A DNA stretch of 64,000 nucleotides from JAGNRR01 sp965230665. GTDB lineage: Bacteria > Bacteroidota > Bacteroidia > Chitinophagales > Chitinophagaceae. Numbering within the stretch: position 1 is the first letter of the stretch; the number at the start of each line of letters is the position of its first letter. The notes under the pieces were generated by a model that worked only from the letters and a program-made list of their open reading frames with translations, was not told the origin of the DNA and did no database searches. Location: positions 2,790,001 to 2,854,000 of the forward strand of contig CBDDLM010000004.1 of the NCBI GenBank assembly GCA_965230665.1, read 5' to 3'. The position numbers were made by a program, and so were the translations under genes. Shown here in pieces: positions 44,312 through 53,576 of this stretch.

Positions 44312-47300
44312 TTAGTTTTGATTGATTGGTTTTCGTTTAGTGGATTCTATTATAGGCAGGGTTATTTCGATTAAGGTACCAGTACCATTTCCTTGGTCAT
44401 CATATAAATCAATGACCTCTACGTCACCTTTACTTTGTTTCTCCGAATTCATAAGTTTTAATCTGTTTTCTCCTAATTGCATACCATACGAACGTCTTTT
44501 ACTATCGTTAGTAGATAACTTCTGTGCTTCTTTTCGTCCTATTCCGTTATCCTCAATGGCTATGCTAATGGTGTCCTCCGAGCGTTGATGAATTCGAATT
44601 TCAATATTTTTTTCTCCGGCTTTATGCAGTAATCCATGCCAGATTGCATTTTCTATATAAGGTTGTAGAAGCAATGAAGGTATATTAATTTGATTAATAT
44701 TGAGGCCTTTTTCAATAGTAAGATCAAAATTGAATTGATTATCGAACCGCATACTTTCTATTTGTACATAAAGGTTTATTGTATCTAGTTCTTCTTTTAA
44801 ACTAAGGTAGGGGTTTGTACTATTGTTTAGGATATTCCGAACAAGTTGAGAAAACTTTACCAAGTATTTTCTGGCTTTGGCGTTTTCATTCTTAAGAATA
44901 AAATTATTGATTGAATTGAGCGAGTTAAATAGAAAGTGTGGGTTGATTTGTGCACGTAGTGCTTTCATTTCAACTTCTGCAATCTCCTTTGTGTATTGTA
45001 ATTTAAGTGATTCTCTGGCAGAACGTTCAATAGACTTATTTCGAATAAAACTCCATATGATAAAACTTAATAGGCTCAAGATGCCAAGAATAAACCACCA
45101 ACGCATATAAATAGGAGACGAAATACTTATTTTTAAACTGGTGTGGTCCTTATTCCAAAAACCATCATAGTTTGACGCACTTACCTGAAATTCATATTCT
45201 CCTGGATCTAAGTTAGTATATGAAACATAAGTTCTCTGATCAGCTTCTACCCATTCTTCATCATATCCTATAAGTCTATATCTATATTGTACCTTATCTG
45301 GTATTGTAAAGCCTACAGTATTAAATTTAAGCGAGAAAGAGTTCTGGTTATAAGCCAGATCAAGCTCATCGATATACGTAATAAGTTTGTTCTCCTTAAT
45401 TCTTCTATTGAATACAGAAAAATCTGTGATCACTACCTTGGGAGTAATTTTTGATGGTCGAATGTCTTCACCTCTGAATATATTTACGCCATTCGTTCCG
45501 CCAAAAGCAAGAGTGCCATCTTTAAGTTTCAAATAAGACCCCGTGTTAAACTCATTCCCTTGAAGTCCACTTTGGGCTTCATAGTTATAAATAAGAAAAT
45601 TACCGTTCTTGTAAAGATCATCTTCCGACCAGTTTATATTGCTCAACCCTTTGTTAGAACTTACCCAAAGGGAATATTTATTCTCATTTAGAATGCCATA
45701 AATAACATTATTGCTTAGCTTGTCTGCGGTACTAATACTTCGAATTACTTGGTAGTTGGAGTCTAAAATTGTTATACCTGCACCATCGCTTCCTAACCAA
45801 AAACGACCTTTGTGATCTTCGTATAAACATTTTATAGAATGACTATTATTCAGGGGGCTGCCATCTTTTGGATAAACTCTTTCAAAACTATCAGTCTCTT
45901 CATTAAAACGCAAAATCCCTTTAGTACTTCCTACAATTAGCTCACCCCTTCGATTTTTTACAAAACATCTTACTCCATTTTGTTTAAAAATAGGATCTTG
46001 ACCAGAAAAATATTTCTTTACTGCCCAGGTACGAGTCTCTATTAGACTTATTCCCGTTTCGGCCGATCCAACCCAAACACCTTCATGAACTTTATCGTAA
46101 TAGAAAGACCAAACAGATCCACTGCCCAATTCATCTTCTCCAGATCCCGTCTTGATTTGTTTTACAACTTTACCCTGCGAAATACTAAAGATATAGATGC
46201 CACCTCCGTTTAATCCTAGCCAGATATCGTCCTTAACCAAAACCATCTCTAAGATAAAGTTTTCTCCCTGAGGAAGTAATGGGCCTTTATTATGAAAGGT
46301 GAATGTATTTTTCTTTGGGTTATACTCGACAAGACCACTTCCAGAAGTAGCAAACCATATCGTTCCATTGTTGTCTTCAATAATTCTCCGAACAAATTTT
46401 AGATTGAATTCATCCACAGGTGATTCAAAGGTGGTTGGTGTGAATTTTTTTAGATTCGGATCTAAAACATCTAGACCCTTACCATCATAACCGATCCAGA
46501 TGGTACCATTTCGATCTCGTAATATTTTTTTGGAGTAGTTCGCTGCTAAGGGAAGCAGTTCATCACCTTGTTTATATTGAACTATGCTTTGACTAAGCGT
46601 ATTATAGGAGAAAATGCCTTGGCCATACGTTGAAATAAGCATACTTTTTGTTGAGCTATCATATAGAATATCGTTAACCCCTATGAGCTCTCTTTTCATT
46701 TGGTTGACAATACTTACTTCAAATGTATTGTTCTCGGTGTTGTATTCAAGCAAATCCATATGCAAAGAACCTAAATAGATTGTTTCATTTTGATCATAGC
46801 ATGCTGTGCTAAAATTGACTTGTTCATCACCAAAATGAGGACTTCGTTTCATCCAGCTATTAGTTCTTAAGTTATAGGTGTAAACAGAACCGTTTTTACC
46901 GACTAGAAGTACTTTGTTTTTAAGCCCAAAAGCATTCAAAATAGGCTCACTTGTTGTCATTAAGTAGTTTTCTTTGGTCTTTTGAATAACCGAGAAGTCA
47001 TTTTTGTCAATAAGTAATAGCTGATTGTAACGGCTGTATACCCAAAGTGTTTTGTCATCGGCAAGACAAACAGATTTAAAGCTCCCCTTCTTAAGGAAGC
47101 TGTTTTTTACAATTTGTCCTTTTTCTATATTGAATACAACCAATCCATTGTCTGTATACAACCATAAATGTTTTCCCCTGTCATAGAATATTTTATTGAT
47201 TTTAGAAGTTGGAAGACTCAAAGAATCGTTTGGCTCATACCGAAAGATTTTAAAATCATATCCATCAAATCGATTCAGCCCGTCAAGAGTTGCGATCCAG

Positions 47301-47416
47301 ATAAACCCTTTTTTATCTTCTACAAGATCGTTAATAACACATTGAGATATACCAGATCCCAAATCATAATGCTTAACAAAGATCTTTTCCTTTGGTATTT
47401 GCGCAGAACATACCAA
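44312..47416 (-). CDS. Two-component propeller sensor kinase (His-kinase/HisKA-like GHKL type)
   Basis: At least 1034 residues. The N-terminal half holds repeated propeller strands such as IWIATLDGLNRFDG, WIGYDGKGLDVLDP and FWLGSDGAGITILD. A Y_Y_Y domain follows (VQYRYRLIGYDEEWVEA, TYVSYTNLDPGEYEFQVSA). A single membrane segment (WWFILGILSLLSFIIWSFI) leads to a LytS-type kinase with QINPHFLFNSLN (histidine near 827) and the ATP site DNGIGRKEA. The start shown is the first canonical codon, a TTG. A complete signal peptide, KILNRLVYILVFLFSTLS then LVCSAQ, continues upstream to 47467 without ATG, GTG or TTG, so true translation probably begins earlier. It heads the regulator-hldD operon. Confidence 0.9.
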   Translation of the reverse strand: MVCSAQIPKEKIFVKHYDLGSGISQCVINDLVEDKKGFIWIATLDGLNRFDGYDFKIFRYEPNDSLSLPTSKINKIFYDRGKHLWLYTDNGLVVFNIEKGQIVKNSFLKKGSFKSVCLADDKTLWVYSRYNQLLLIDKNDFSVIQKTKENYLMTTSEPILNAFGLKNKVLLVGKNGSVYTYNLRTNSWMKRSPHFGDEQVNFSTACYDQNETIYLGSLHMDLLEYNTENNTFEVSIVNQMKRELIGVNDILYDSSTKSMLISTYGQGIFSYNTLSQSIVQYKQGDELLPLAANYSKKILRDRNGTIWIGYDGKGLDVLDPNLKKFTPTTFESPVDEFNLKFVRRIIEDNNGTIWFATSGSGLVEYNPKKNTFTFHNKGPLLPQGENFILEMVLVKDDIWLGLNGGGIYIFSISQGKVVKQIKTGSGEDELGSGSVWSFYYDKVHEGVWVGSAETGISLIETRTWAVKKYFSGQDPIFKQNGVRCFVKNRRGELIVGSTKGILRFNEETDSFERVYPKDGSPLNNSHSIKCLYEDHKGRFWLGSDGAGITILDSNYQVIRSISTADKLSNNVIYGILNENKYSLWVSSNKGLSNINWSEDDLYKNGNFLIYNYEAQSGLQGNEFNTGSYLKLKDGTLAFGGTNGVNIFRGEDIRPSKITPKVVITDFSVFNRRIKENKLITYIDELDLAYNQNSFSLKFNTVGFTIPDKVQYRYRLIGYDEEWVEADQRTYVSYTNLDPGEYEFQVSASNYDGFWNKDHTSLKISISSPIYMRWWFILGILSLLSFIIWSFIRNKSIERSARESLKLQYTKEIAEVEMKALRAQINPHFLFNSLNSINNFILKNENAKARKYLVKFSQLVRNILNNSTNPYLSLKEELDTINLYVQIESMRFDNQFNFDLTIEKGLNINQINIPSLLLQPYIENAIWHGLLHKAGEKNIEIRIHQRSEDTISIAIEDNGIGRKEAQKLSTNDSKRRSYGMQLGENRLKLMNSEKQSKGDVEVIDLYDDQGNGTGTLIEITLPIIESTKRKPINQN

Positions 47417-47471
47417 GGATAATGTACTAAATAAGAAGACAAGGATATATACTAATCTGTTTAAGATTTTA

Positions 47472-47479
47472 TAAAGATA
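47472..47479 (-). promoter_or_regulatory. Near-consensus promoter box of the propeller kinase operon
   Basis: TATCTTTA differs from TAnnTTTG at the last base. It lies 4 bases before the ATC codon at 47467-47465 that opens the signal-peptide frame, the same distance seen at miaE, the M1 peptidase and DUF6089. Confidence 0.4.
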
Positions 47480-47507
47480 CTATGATTTAGGTCTTTTTAT
47501 TAATTCA

Positions 47508-47515
47508 TATTTTTG
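47508..47515 (+). promoter_or_regulatory. TAnnTTTG promoter box of miaE
   Basis: TATTTTTG followed by CAAA and then the ATG at 47520. The leader is 4 bases, in effect leaderless. Confidence 0.6.
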
Positions 47516-47519
47516 CAAA

Positions 47520-48122
47520 ATGGCTACTGCTGAAAACTCAATACTTGGTTTGAAATTGCCCACAGATCCTCGCTGGGTAAACTTAGCTGCCATCTCTCTT
47601 GATGACATTCTGAACGATCATGCTTATTGTGAACAAAAGGCTGCGACCGCTTGTATTAGTTTAATACAATTACACGCAGACAAAATGAAACTAGTTGAAG
47701 TATTATCGCCAATCGTGAGTGAGGAGTGGGGGCACTTTAGAATGGTCCTTAATGAAATGAAAAAAAGGAACATAACGCTACAAGCTCAACGAAAGGATAT
47801 TTACGTTAATGCGCTCTTGAGATATGAAATTAAGGGAGGTTCACCAAACCAACGTTTGTTGGATAAATTGTTGATATGCGCGCTTATAGAGGCCAGAAGT
47901 TGTGAGCGGTTTCGAATCTTAAGTGAGCAGTTGCCAGATGATTACCTTAGAAAGTTCTATCGAAAGTTTATGATTAGTGAAGCTGGACATTACAAATTAT
48001 TTATTGAGCTCGCTACATTTTATCTTGGAGAAGATAAAGTAAAGAACCGGTGGCAGTATTGGTTAGATACCGAGGTGACAGTTCTGGAAAATCTTCCTGT
48101 CCGTGGAGACAGAATGCATTAA
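47520..48122 (+). CDS. miaE: tRNA-(ms2io6A)-hydroxylase
   Basis: A 200-residue di-iron enzyme that hydroxylates the isopentenyl group of the modified adenosine at tRNA position 37. The four-helix-bundle ligands are visible in HAYCEQKAA (near residue 40), VSEEWGHFRMVL (near 70), LIEARSCERF (near 125) and SEAGHYKLFIELA (near 160), with the paired E and ExxH pattern expected. The C-terminus FRLSV-type tail is short and basic (VRGDRMH). MiaE is uncommon outside Proteobacteria but is known in Bacteroidota. It would act on a tRNA already modified by MiaA and MiaB, whose genes are not in this window. The divergent neighbour is the propeller kinase. Confidence 0.9.
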   Translation: MATAENSILGLKLPTDPRWVNLAAISLDDILNDHAYCEQKAATACISLIQLHADKMKLVEVLSPIVSEEWGHFRMVLNEMKKRNITLQAQRKDIYVNALLRYEIKGGSPNQRLLDKLLICALIEARSCERFRILSEQLPDDYLRKFYRKFMISEAGHYKLFIELATFYLGEDKVKNRWQYWLDTEVTVLENLPVRGDRMH

Positions 48123-48132
48123 TGCAAAGTGC

Positions 48133-48140
48133 TATATTTG
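48133..48140 (+). promoter_or_regulatory. TAnnTTTG promoter box of fbp
   Basis: TATATTTG followed by CCGCC and the ATG at 48146. It begins 11 bases after the miaE stop, so fbp has its own promoter and a 5-base leader. Confidence 0.6.
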
Positions 48141-48145
48141 CCGCC

Positions 48146-49147
48146 ATGAAGCCATATAATACATTGACAACTTTAGACGAATTTACAATTGAGCAGACCC
48201 GTATGTTTCCCAAGGCTACTGGTGGATTATCAGCTATTCTCCGTGATATAGGTTTAGGCTGTAAGATGATTAATGAAAAAGTAAATAAAGCGGGTTTGGT
48301 TGACATTTTAGGAGCTCGTGGCACTGAGAATATTCAAGGGGAGCAACAAATGAAGCTAGATGTATATGCTGATGATATTATGATCCGCGTCTTAAAAAAT
48401 AGTACGGACTGTGCGGGTATTGCATCTGAAGAAAACGATGATTTCGTAGCTTTTGAAGATGAATATTCTTGTAACTCTAAATATGTAGTTTTATTTGATC
48501 CTTTAGATGGTTCTTCAAATATTGATGTAAATGCCAGCATAGGAACGATATTCGCTATTTACAGAAGAGAAAGTGATATTGGAGCCCCCGTAAAAGAAAG
48601 TGATTTTTTGCAGAAGGGGAGTAATCTAATGGCTGCAGGTTATGTGATATATGGTTCGAGTACTATGATGGTTTATGGTACAAAGCAGGGTGTAAATGGA
48701 TTTACACTAGATCCAACAATTGGTGAGTTTTGTTTGTCACACCCTAATATGCAAGTCCCTGTCGATGGGAAAATATACTCTGTAAATCAAGGAAATACTC
48801 AAAAGTACCATGATGGACTTAAGAATTATTTAAGCCACTGTATGAAAAACGAAGGGGATAAGAAAGCATATACTCATCGTTACATTGGTAGTATGGTGGC
48901 GGATATGCATCGTACCTTAATCAAAGGTGGTATTTTCTTCTATCCGGCCGATAATAACAATACCACTGGCAAACTTCGACTACAATATGAATGTAATCCA
49001 ATGTCTTTTTTGGTTGAGCACGCCGGAGGTTTGAGTAGTGATGGACATAAGTCAATATTAGAGATTGAACCATCAGAATTACATCAACGTGTACCAATTT
49101 TTATCGGCTCTAAGAATATGGTAGAGGAAGCACTTAGCTTTCTGTAA
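48146..49147 (+). CDS. fbp: Fructose-1,6-bisphosphatase, class 1
   Basis: A 333-residue magnesium-dependent phosphatase for gluconeogenesis. The metal and phosphate motifs are present: IASEENDDFVAFE, FDPLDGSSNIDVNASIGTIFAIY (split as VLFDPLDGSSN and IDVNASIGT), and further on GGIFFYPADNNNTTGKLRLQYECNPMSFLVEHAGG (split by the family's usual loops), then QRVPIFIGSKNMVEE. The start is the ATG at 48146 (MKPYNTLTTLDEF). A longer in-frame reading back to 48050 would overlap miaE and cross the promoter. The 3' end overlaps the convergent yigZ by 14 bases. Confidence 0.95.
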   Translation: MKPYNTLTTLDEFTIEQTRMFPKATGGLSAILRDIGLGCKMINEKVNKAGLVDILGARGTENIQGEQQMKLDVYADDIMIRVLKNSTDCAGIASEENDDFVAFEDEYSCNSKYVVLFDPLDGSSNIDVNASIGTIFAIYRRESDIGAPVKESDFLQKGSNLMAAGYVIYGSSTMMVYGTKQGVNGFTLDPTIGEFCLSHPNMQVPVDGKIYSVNQGNTQKYHDGLKNYLSHCMKNEGDKKAYTHRYIGSMVADMHRTLIKGGIFFYPADNNNTTGKLRLQYECNPMSFLVEHAGGLSSDGHKSILEIEPSELHQRVPIFIGSKNMVEEALSFL

Positions 49148-49733
49148 CGCACGTTATATTTCTTTGTGATGCAATACGTTCTTCGAATTGAGTGGACTTT
49201 TCTTTAGGAATTTGAACCTGATACTCACATGCCTGGTTAAACGATTTGTTTAAAACAATGCCAGAGAGGTTCTTTATTGAATGATCTACAATGCCTTGTA
49301 GATCAAAGGGGAATTTGATTGTATAGAAAGTGGGCACTTCTTTTTCTTCGAATTCATTGGCCTCAATGGCCAGCCTGGCGGCAGTTTTGTAAGCAATCTG
49401 CAAGCCTCCAACCCCTAGTTTCGTTCCACCATAATATCGTACAACGATAATCAGGACATTGAATAGTTCGTTGCTTTCAATTTGTCCCAAAATAGGTTTT
49501 CCGGCGCTATTATTTGGTTCGCCATCATCTTGTGCTCTTGAAATAGAATCTTCCAATCCTAGCTTATAAGCATAGCAATGATGGGTCGCTTTTGGATGTT
49601 TCGCTTTAATGCTAAGCAAGGTATGCTCTATATCATTTTCAGTACGAATAGGATATGCATACCCTAGAAATTTACTTCCCTTTTCTTTAAAAAGAGCTTC
49701 GCTATTGTTCTTTAAAGTTTTATAACGATTCAT
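49134..49733 (-). CDS. IMPACT/YigZ family protein
   Basis: A 199-residue protein with the YigZ N-terminal domain: GSKFLGYAYPIRTENDIEHTL, HHCYAYKLG, the conserved SRAQDDGEPNNSAGKPIL motif and VVRYYGGTKLGVGGLQIAYKTAA. A C-terminal ferredoxin-like extension (residues 135-199) is also present. The human homologue IMPACT regulates translation through GCN1, but the bacterial role is not established. It begins directly after the EamA stop with no gap and ends overlapping fbp. It is the last gene of a ribD-EamA-yigZ run. Confidence 0.88.
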   Translation of the reverse strand: MNRYKTLKNNSEALFKEKGSKFLGYAYPIRTENDIEHTLLSIKAKHPKATHHCYAYKLGLEDSISRAQDDGEPNNSAGKPILGQIESNELFNVLIIVVRYYGGTKLGVGGLQIAYKTAARLAIEANEFEEKEVPTFYTIKFPFDLQGIVDHSIKNLSGIVLNKSFNQACEYQVQIPKEKSTQFEERIASQRNITCVTES

Positions 49734-50603
49734 TTATTTACCAGATAAAAGAAGTAGAATGGATAGAAGAGCTAAACCAAGACCAATTTTATTTTTACGA
49801 CTTAATCGTTCATTAAAAATAAGAAATCCATACAATGTAACAAGAACTAGGATACCGATATTATTGATTGGTATAATGGCAGAGCTACTAAGTTCGTTAT
49901 ATTGCAACGACTTAATTAGGAAATAAATAGAAAAATAATTGGGGACTCCTAATATGATACCTGCTACAACAGAACGTATGTTTAGTTCAATTTTTCTTCG
50001 AACAAACTGTACTACAAGAAAGATTGTTCCAAGGAAAGCGGCTGCTCCAAAAGAGTGAATTAAATAATAGTTTAACGATTGGTTGTCCTGTATAAATTGT
50101 GTTTCGATATACTTGGTGATAGCGTCTATGGTGCCGCTTCCAATAAACATAAGCGGGAGCAACCACCAATTATTCTTACGAGCTCCTTTATGTGAAGAGG
50201 GCAACGTAATAAAGTATACCCCTATAAGTGCACTTGCAAGACCGATTATCTTAACAAAATTAATGTTCTCATGATACAAGTAGATAGAAAAGAAGACAGG
50301 GATAGCGAGTGACATTTTGTTAGCTGCTTGGGTTAATGTGACCCCTATGCGCACTGATCCCAAAGACATTACATTAAACATTAGGATTAGTAAAAAGCCA
50401 ATAAGTAAGCTCCAAGGAAACCAATCACTTGAAAAAGTAGAATTTGAAAAAGGAATTGATCCTATTATCAATGATCCTACTAGAATACAGACCATGTAAT
50501 TAACCACAATGGCAATTTGGGCATCAATCTTCCACTTGCCAAAATACTTAAAAATAATTCCGACATAGGCATTAAATACTATGGATAGGACTATAAAAAT
50601 CAC
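49734..50603 (-). CDS. EamA-family (DMT superfamily) transporter
   Basis: A 289-residue inner-membrane protein with about ten membrane segments, for example MIFIVLSIVFNAYVGIIF at the start, IAIVVNYMVCILVGSLII, WSLLIGFLLILMFNVMSL and the last GLGLALLSILLLLS. The internal GVTLTQAANKMSLAIPVFFSIYLY and PINNIGILVLVTLYGFLIFNERLSRKNKIG segments reflect the two EamA repeats. The start is a GTG at 50603 that overlaps the ribD stop as GTGA, so translation is likely coupled to ribD. A riboflavin-related substrate is possible but unproven. Confidence 0.85.
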   Translation of the reverse strand: MIFIVLSIVFNAYVGIIFKYFGKWKIDAQIAIVVNYMVCILVGSLIIGSIPFSNSTFSSDWFPWSLLIGFLLILMFNVMSLGSVRIGVTLTQAANKMSLAIPVFFSIYLYHENINFVKIIGLASALIGVYFITLPSSHKGARKNNWWLLPLMFIGSGTIDAITKYIETQFIQDNQSLNYYLIHSFGAAAFLGTIFLVVQFVRRKIELNIRSVVAGIILGVPNYFSIYFLIKSLQYNELSSSAIIPINNIGILVLVTLYGFLIFNERLSRKNKIGLGLALLSILLLLSGK

Positions 50604-51637
50604 TTGATGAAGTCAGAATTACTAATATGAAGTATGGTATCGCTACGAACTTCTTTTGTACGAAGCAGCATTCCACCATTCAGTTGAGCAGCTCGAATAC
50701 CTTTCTTTAATATCTGGTTACTGCTTAGTACAACCGCTTCATCCCAAATATTGGATTGAATAAATAAATCATGTGTTTTAGCCCCTCCTTCAACTAAAAC
50801 AGATGCAATCCTTAGATCAAGCAACTTTTTGGCGATTTGTGCTGCGCCCCGATCTACCTTAACAAATTCAATATGATCTATTTTATCCGTTTTAACACTA
50901 TTTAGCACAATGGTACGCTGAAATGTTTTGTTTATTATTTCTCGAGGTATCATGCACCTCCAATCTAAGAAAATACGTGCGGGTTGCTCACCTTTCCAGT
51001 GTCGAGCATTTAATGTTGGCTGATCCTGTAATGCAGTATTATATCCAACTAGAATGCCGTCGATCTCAGTTCTATATTTATGGCTTATGATATTTGTATA
51101 ACTGTTACTTATGGCAATATTCCTTTTTGCGTCTCCAATATACTGATCTGCGGTTTGCGCCCATTTCAATTTTACAAAAGCTCTCTTTTCCTTTTGATTA
51201 GTAAAAAAAACTTTGTTTAATTTATAACAGGCCACCTCACATATCCCAACCTTTACTTCAATATTATATTCTCGAAGGTATTGGATACCTTGTTTAGCGA
51301 CCATAGGATTTAGATCTTCCGTACCAATGACTACCTTTTTGATTCCAGCTTTTACGATGGCATGAGAGCAGGGAGGTGTTTTGCCAGTATGATTGCAGGG
51401 TTCAAGGTTCACATAGAGTGTAGCCCTTGGAATCAAATGTTTGTGTTTACCGGATACATTTTGAAGGCAGTTGACCTCGGCGTGAGCTAAGCCATATTGC
51501 TCATGATATCCTTCTCCAATGATTTTATTCTGATATACTAGAACAGCTCCAACAAGAGGGTTTGTTTGCGTAAAGCGACCTCCCAAAGCTGCCAGTTGAA
51601 TGCAGCGCGTCATATACCTTTCATGTGTTGAAATCAT
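50600..51637 (-). CDS. ribD: Bifunctional riboflavin deaminase-reductase
   Basis: A 345-residue enzyme for two steps of riboflavin synthesis. The deaminase half has TNPLVGAVLVYQNKIIGEGYH (split in the usual way), the zinc and catalytic HAEVNCL at 52-57, and zinc cysteines C81 in EPCNHTGKTPPC and C90. The reductase half from about 150 has VKLKWAQTADQYIG, the TEIDGILVGYNTALQDQPTLNAR segment and VLVEGGAKTHDLFIQSN. The start lies 11 bases after an exact promoter box, separate from the hscA gene upstream. EamA and yigZ follow on the same message. Confidence 0.93.
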   Translation of the reverse strand: MISTHERYMTRCIQLAALGGRFTQTNPLVGAVLVYQNKIIGEGYHEQYGLAHAEVNCLQNVSGKHKHLIPRATLYVNLEPCNHTGKTPPCSHAIVKAGIKKVVIGTEDLNPMVAKQGIQYLREYNIEVKVGICEVACYKLNKVFFTNQKEKRAFVKLKWAQTADQYIGDAKRNIAISNSYTNIISHKYRTEIDGILVGYNTALQDQPTLNARHWKGEQPARIFLDWRCMIPREIINKTFQRTIVLNSVKTDKIDHIEFVKVDRGAAQIAKKLLDLRIASVLVEGGAKTHDLFIQSNIWDEAVVLSSNQILKKGIRAAQLNGGMLLRTKEVRSDTILHISNSDFIK

Positions 51638-51648
51638 ACCGTGAATTC

Positions 51649-51656
51649 CAAAGCTA
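51649..51656 (-). promoter_or_regulatory. TAnnTTTG promoter box of ribD
   Basis: TAGCTTTG on the minus strand, 11 bases before the ribD ATG. It lies in the 83-base gap after hscA. Confidence 0.55.
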
Positions 51657-51720
51657 ATACATTATGCTTGCTTCGAGCTGTTTCATTTCAAGCATTGCAA
51701 ATTCAATTGCATGCTGTTGG

Positions 51721-53568
51721 TTAAATGTCTTTGCCAGATAATGCTTTTGAAACCGCTTTATCCATCACACGTTCAGCATAAGGGCGACTTATATCATTAA
51801 GTTTTTCTTGTTCTGATTGAATTACATTTTTATCCATAGAATCGATAGCCTGTTTCAAAACCTGTATTTGATTTCGAGTATCTTCTTTTTCTTGATCGCT
51901 TATCAACTCTTTATGCTTTTCAAGAAACTTCTCGCTTTGTTCTATTAAGTGCGTTGCTTCTGTTTTAGCTTCTATGACTGCACGATGGGCTATATCTTCT
52001 TTAGCATTTGTCATAGAGTCCATGAGCATCTGTTCTACTGCTTCATCGGTCAAGCCATACTGCGGTTTAATTTCAATCTCTTGTTCTGTATTACTTCTAA
52101 GCTCCGTTGCTTTCACTTTTAAAATACCATCAGCATTTAGCGTGAAACGAATTTCTACTTTCGGCAAACCTGCTGGCATGGCCGGAATGTTCTTTAACGT
52201 AAAAGATCCTAATTTTCTATTGTCTTGTACTAGGTCTCGTTCACCTTGAAAGACGCTTATCTCCATCCCAGATTGTCCGTCCTTTTGTGTGGTGTACTGC
52301 CGAGCAGCTTGAGAAGGAATTTTAGAGTTTCTTGGGACCAATACATCCATTAAACCACCCATCGTTTCTATTCCTAATGAAAGTGGTGTTACATCAAGTA
52401 GTAATATATCCGTTGTGTTACCCGCTAAAATATCAGCTTGTATGGCGGCTCCTAAAGAGACGACTTCATCAGGATTTACATCGTCTTTTACTGGTTGATT
52501 GAAAAAAGCAGAAACAGCATCTCTTACAGCAGGCACTCTTGTAGAGCCACCTACCATTACAACTTTATCAACCTCATCTACAGTGAGTTCACTATCTTTA
52601 AGGGCCACCTTACAGCAAGATATTGTCTTCTCAATAAGTGGGCGTATTAGTTCTTCAAACTCGGATCGATGAAGGCTTACCTTTTTAGCAAGGAAAACCG
52701 ATTCAAATACTTCATTAGTGCTGAGCACTTTTTTAGCTTCTTCACTTAACAAACGAAGCGTTTGAACATCTTCCTTTTTCTTGTAAAAATCGTCGGCGAG
52801 ATCAAGCTGTTCTGTGAAGTAATCAAAAATAATCCTGTCAAAATCATCGCCACCTAAATAGGTGTCTCCATTCGTACTTAGAACATCAAATACACCATCT
52901 GATAACTTCAGAATTGAAATGTCAAAAGTGCCACCTCCAAGGTCATAGACAGCTATGTTTTTTTCAGTACTCGTATCAGTTCCGATACCATAAGCAAGAC
53001 TCGCTGCAGTTGGTTCATTAATAATACGAAGCACTTCGAGGCCGGCTAATTTACCTGCATCACGTGTTGCTTGTCTTTGTGAGTCATTGAAATAGGCTGG
53101 AACAGTGATAACGCACTTGCTGATGTTCATTTTCAGGATATGCTCAGCTCTTTTCTTTAATTCCTTAAGGATAAAGGAAGAAAGCTCAATTGGACTGTAG
53201 AAGGTATTGCCAATTTGTACTTTTACCAGTTCAGATTGTTCATTATCTATGACCTTATAAGAAAAAAAATCCTTCTGAAGCTTTATGTCGTCAAAAGATC
53301 TACCCAACAATCGTTTGATACTGTAAATTGTATTTTCGGCATCCGTTTCAAGAAAAATTTTGGCAGAGTTACCGACAGAGATAGTTTCTCCAAAATGTAT
53401 GATGGAAGGGACAATAGACTGTGCATCAATTTCTTTAAGTGCAATTGGTTTTCCGGTTTCAGGGTGAATAGCTGCCACTAAACTATTCGTGGTACCTAGG
53501 TCAATGCCTACAATGATTTCATCTTGTTGTATACTACCTGTGGCAAGGTTAATAGGGATTTTAGCCAT
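51721..53568 (-). CDS. hscA: Hsp70-type chaperone HscA
   Basis: A 615-residue Hsp70. The nucleotide-binding domain has IVGIDLGTTNSLVAAI at residues 19-34, RIINEPTAASLAYGIG, AVYDLGGGTFDISIL and VMVGGSTRVPAVRDAV. The substrate domain has DVTPLSLGIETMGGLMDVLV. The HscA branch is indicated by the N-terminal PINLATGSIQQDEI extension and by IESKPQYGLTDEAVEQML-like features (KPQYGLTDEAVEQML). HscA with HscB delivers IscU clusters. Neither isc nor hscB genes are in the window. It starts 8 bases after the DUF6089 stop and probably shares that message. A DnaK assignment is less likely because the C-terminal lid is short and lacks the EEVD-like end. Confidence 0.88.
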   Translation of the reverse strand: MAKIPINLATGSIQQDEIIVGIDLGTTNSLVAAIHPETGKPIALKEIDAQSIVPSIIHFGETISVGNSAKIFLETDAENTIYSIKRLLGRSFDDIKLQKDFFSYKVIDNEQSELVKVQIGNTFYSPIELSSFILKELKKRAEHILKMNISKCVITVPAYFNDSQRQATRDAGKLAGLEVLRIINEPTAASLAYGIGTDTSTEKNIAVYDLGGGTFDISILKLSDGVFDVLSTNGDTYLGGDDFDRIIFDYFTEQLDLADDFYKKKEDVQTLRLLSEEAKKVLSTNEVFESVFLAKKVSLHRSEFEELIRPLIEKTISCCKVALKDSELTVDEVDKVVMVGGSTRVPAVRDAVSAFFNQPVKDDVNPDEVVSLGAAIQADILAGNTTDILLLDVTPLSLGIETMGGLMDVLVPRNSKIPSQAARQYTTQKDGQSGMEISVFQGERDLVQDNRKLGSFTLKNIPAMPAGLPKVEIRFTLNADGILKVKATELRSNTEQEIEIKPQYGLTDEAVEQMLMDSMTNAKEDIAHRAVIEAKTEATHLIEQSEKFLEKHKELISDQEKEDTRNQIQVLKQAIDSMDKNVIQSEQEKLNDISRPYAERVMDKAVSKALSGKDI

Positions 53569-53576
53569 AATAATTT

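Noticed and set aside
51638..51720. A small gene between hscA and ribD
   Set aside because: The frame has about 22 codons after hscA, overlaps the ribD promoter box and lacks a start with context.
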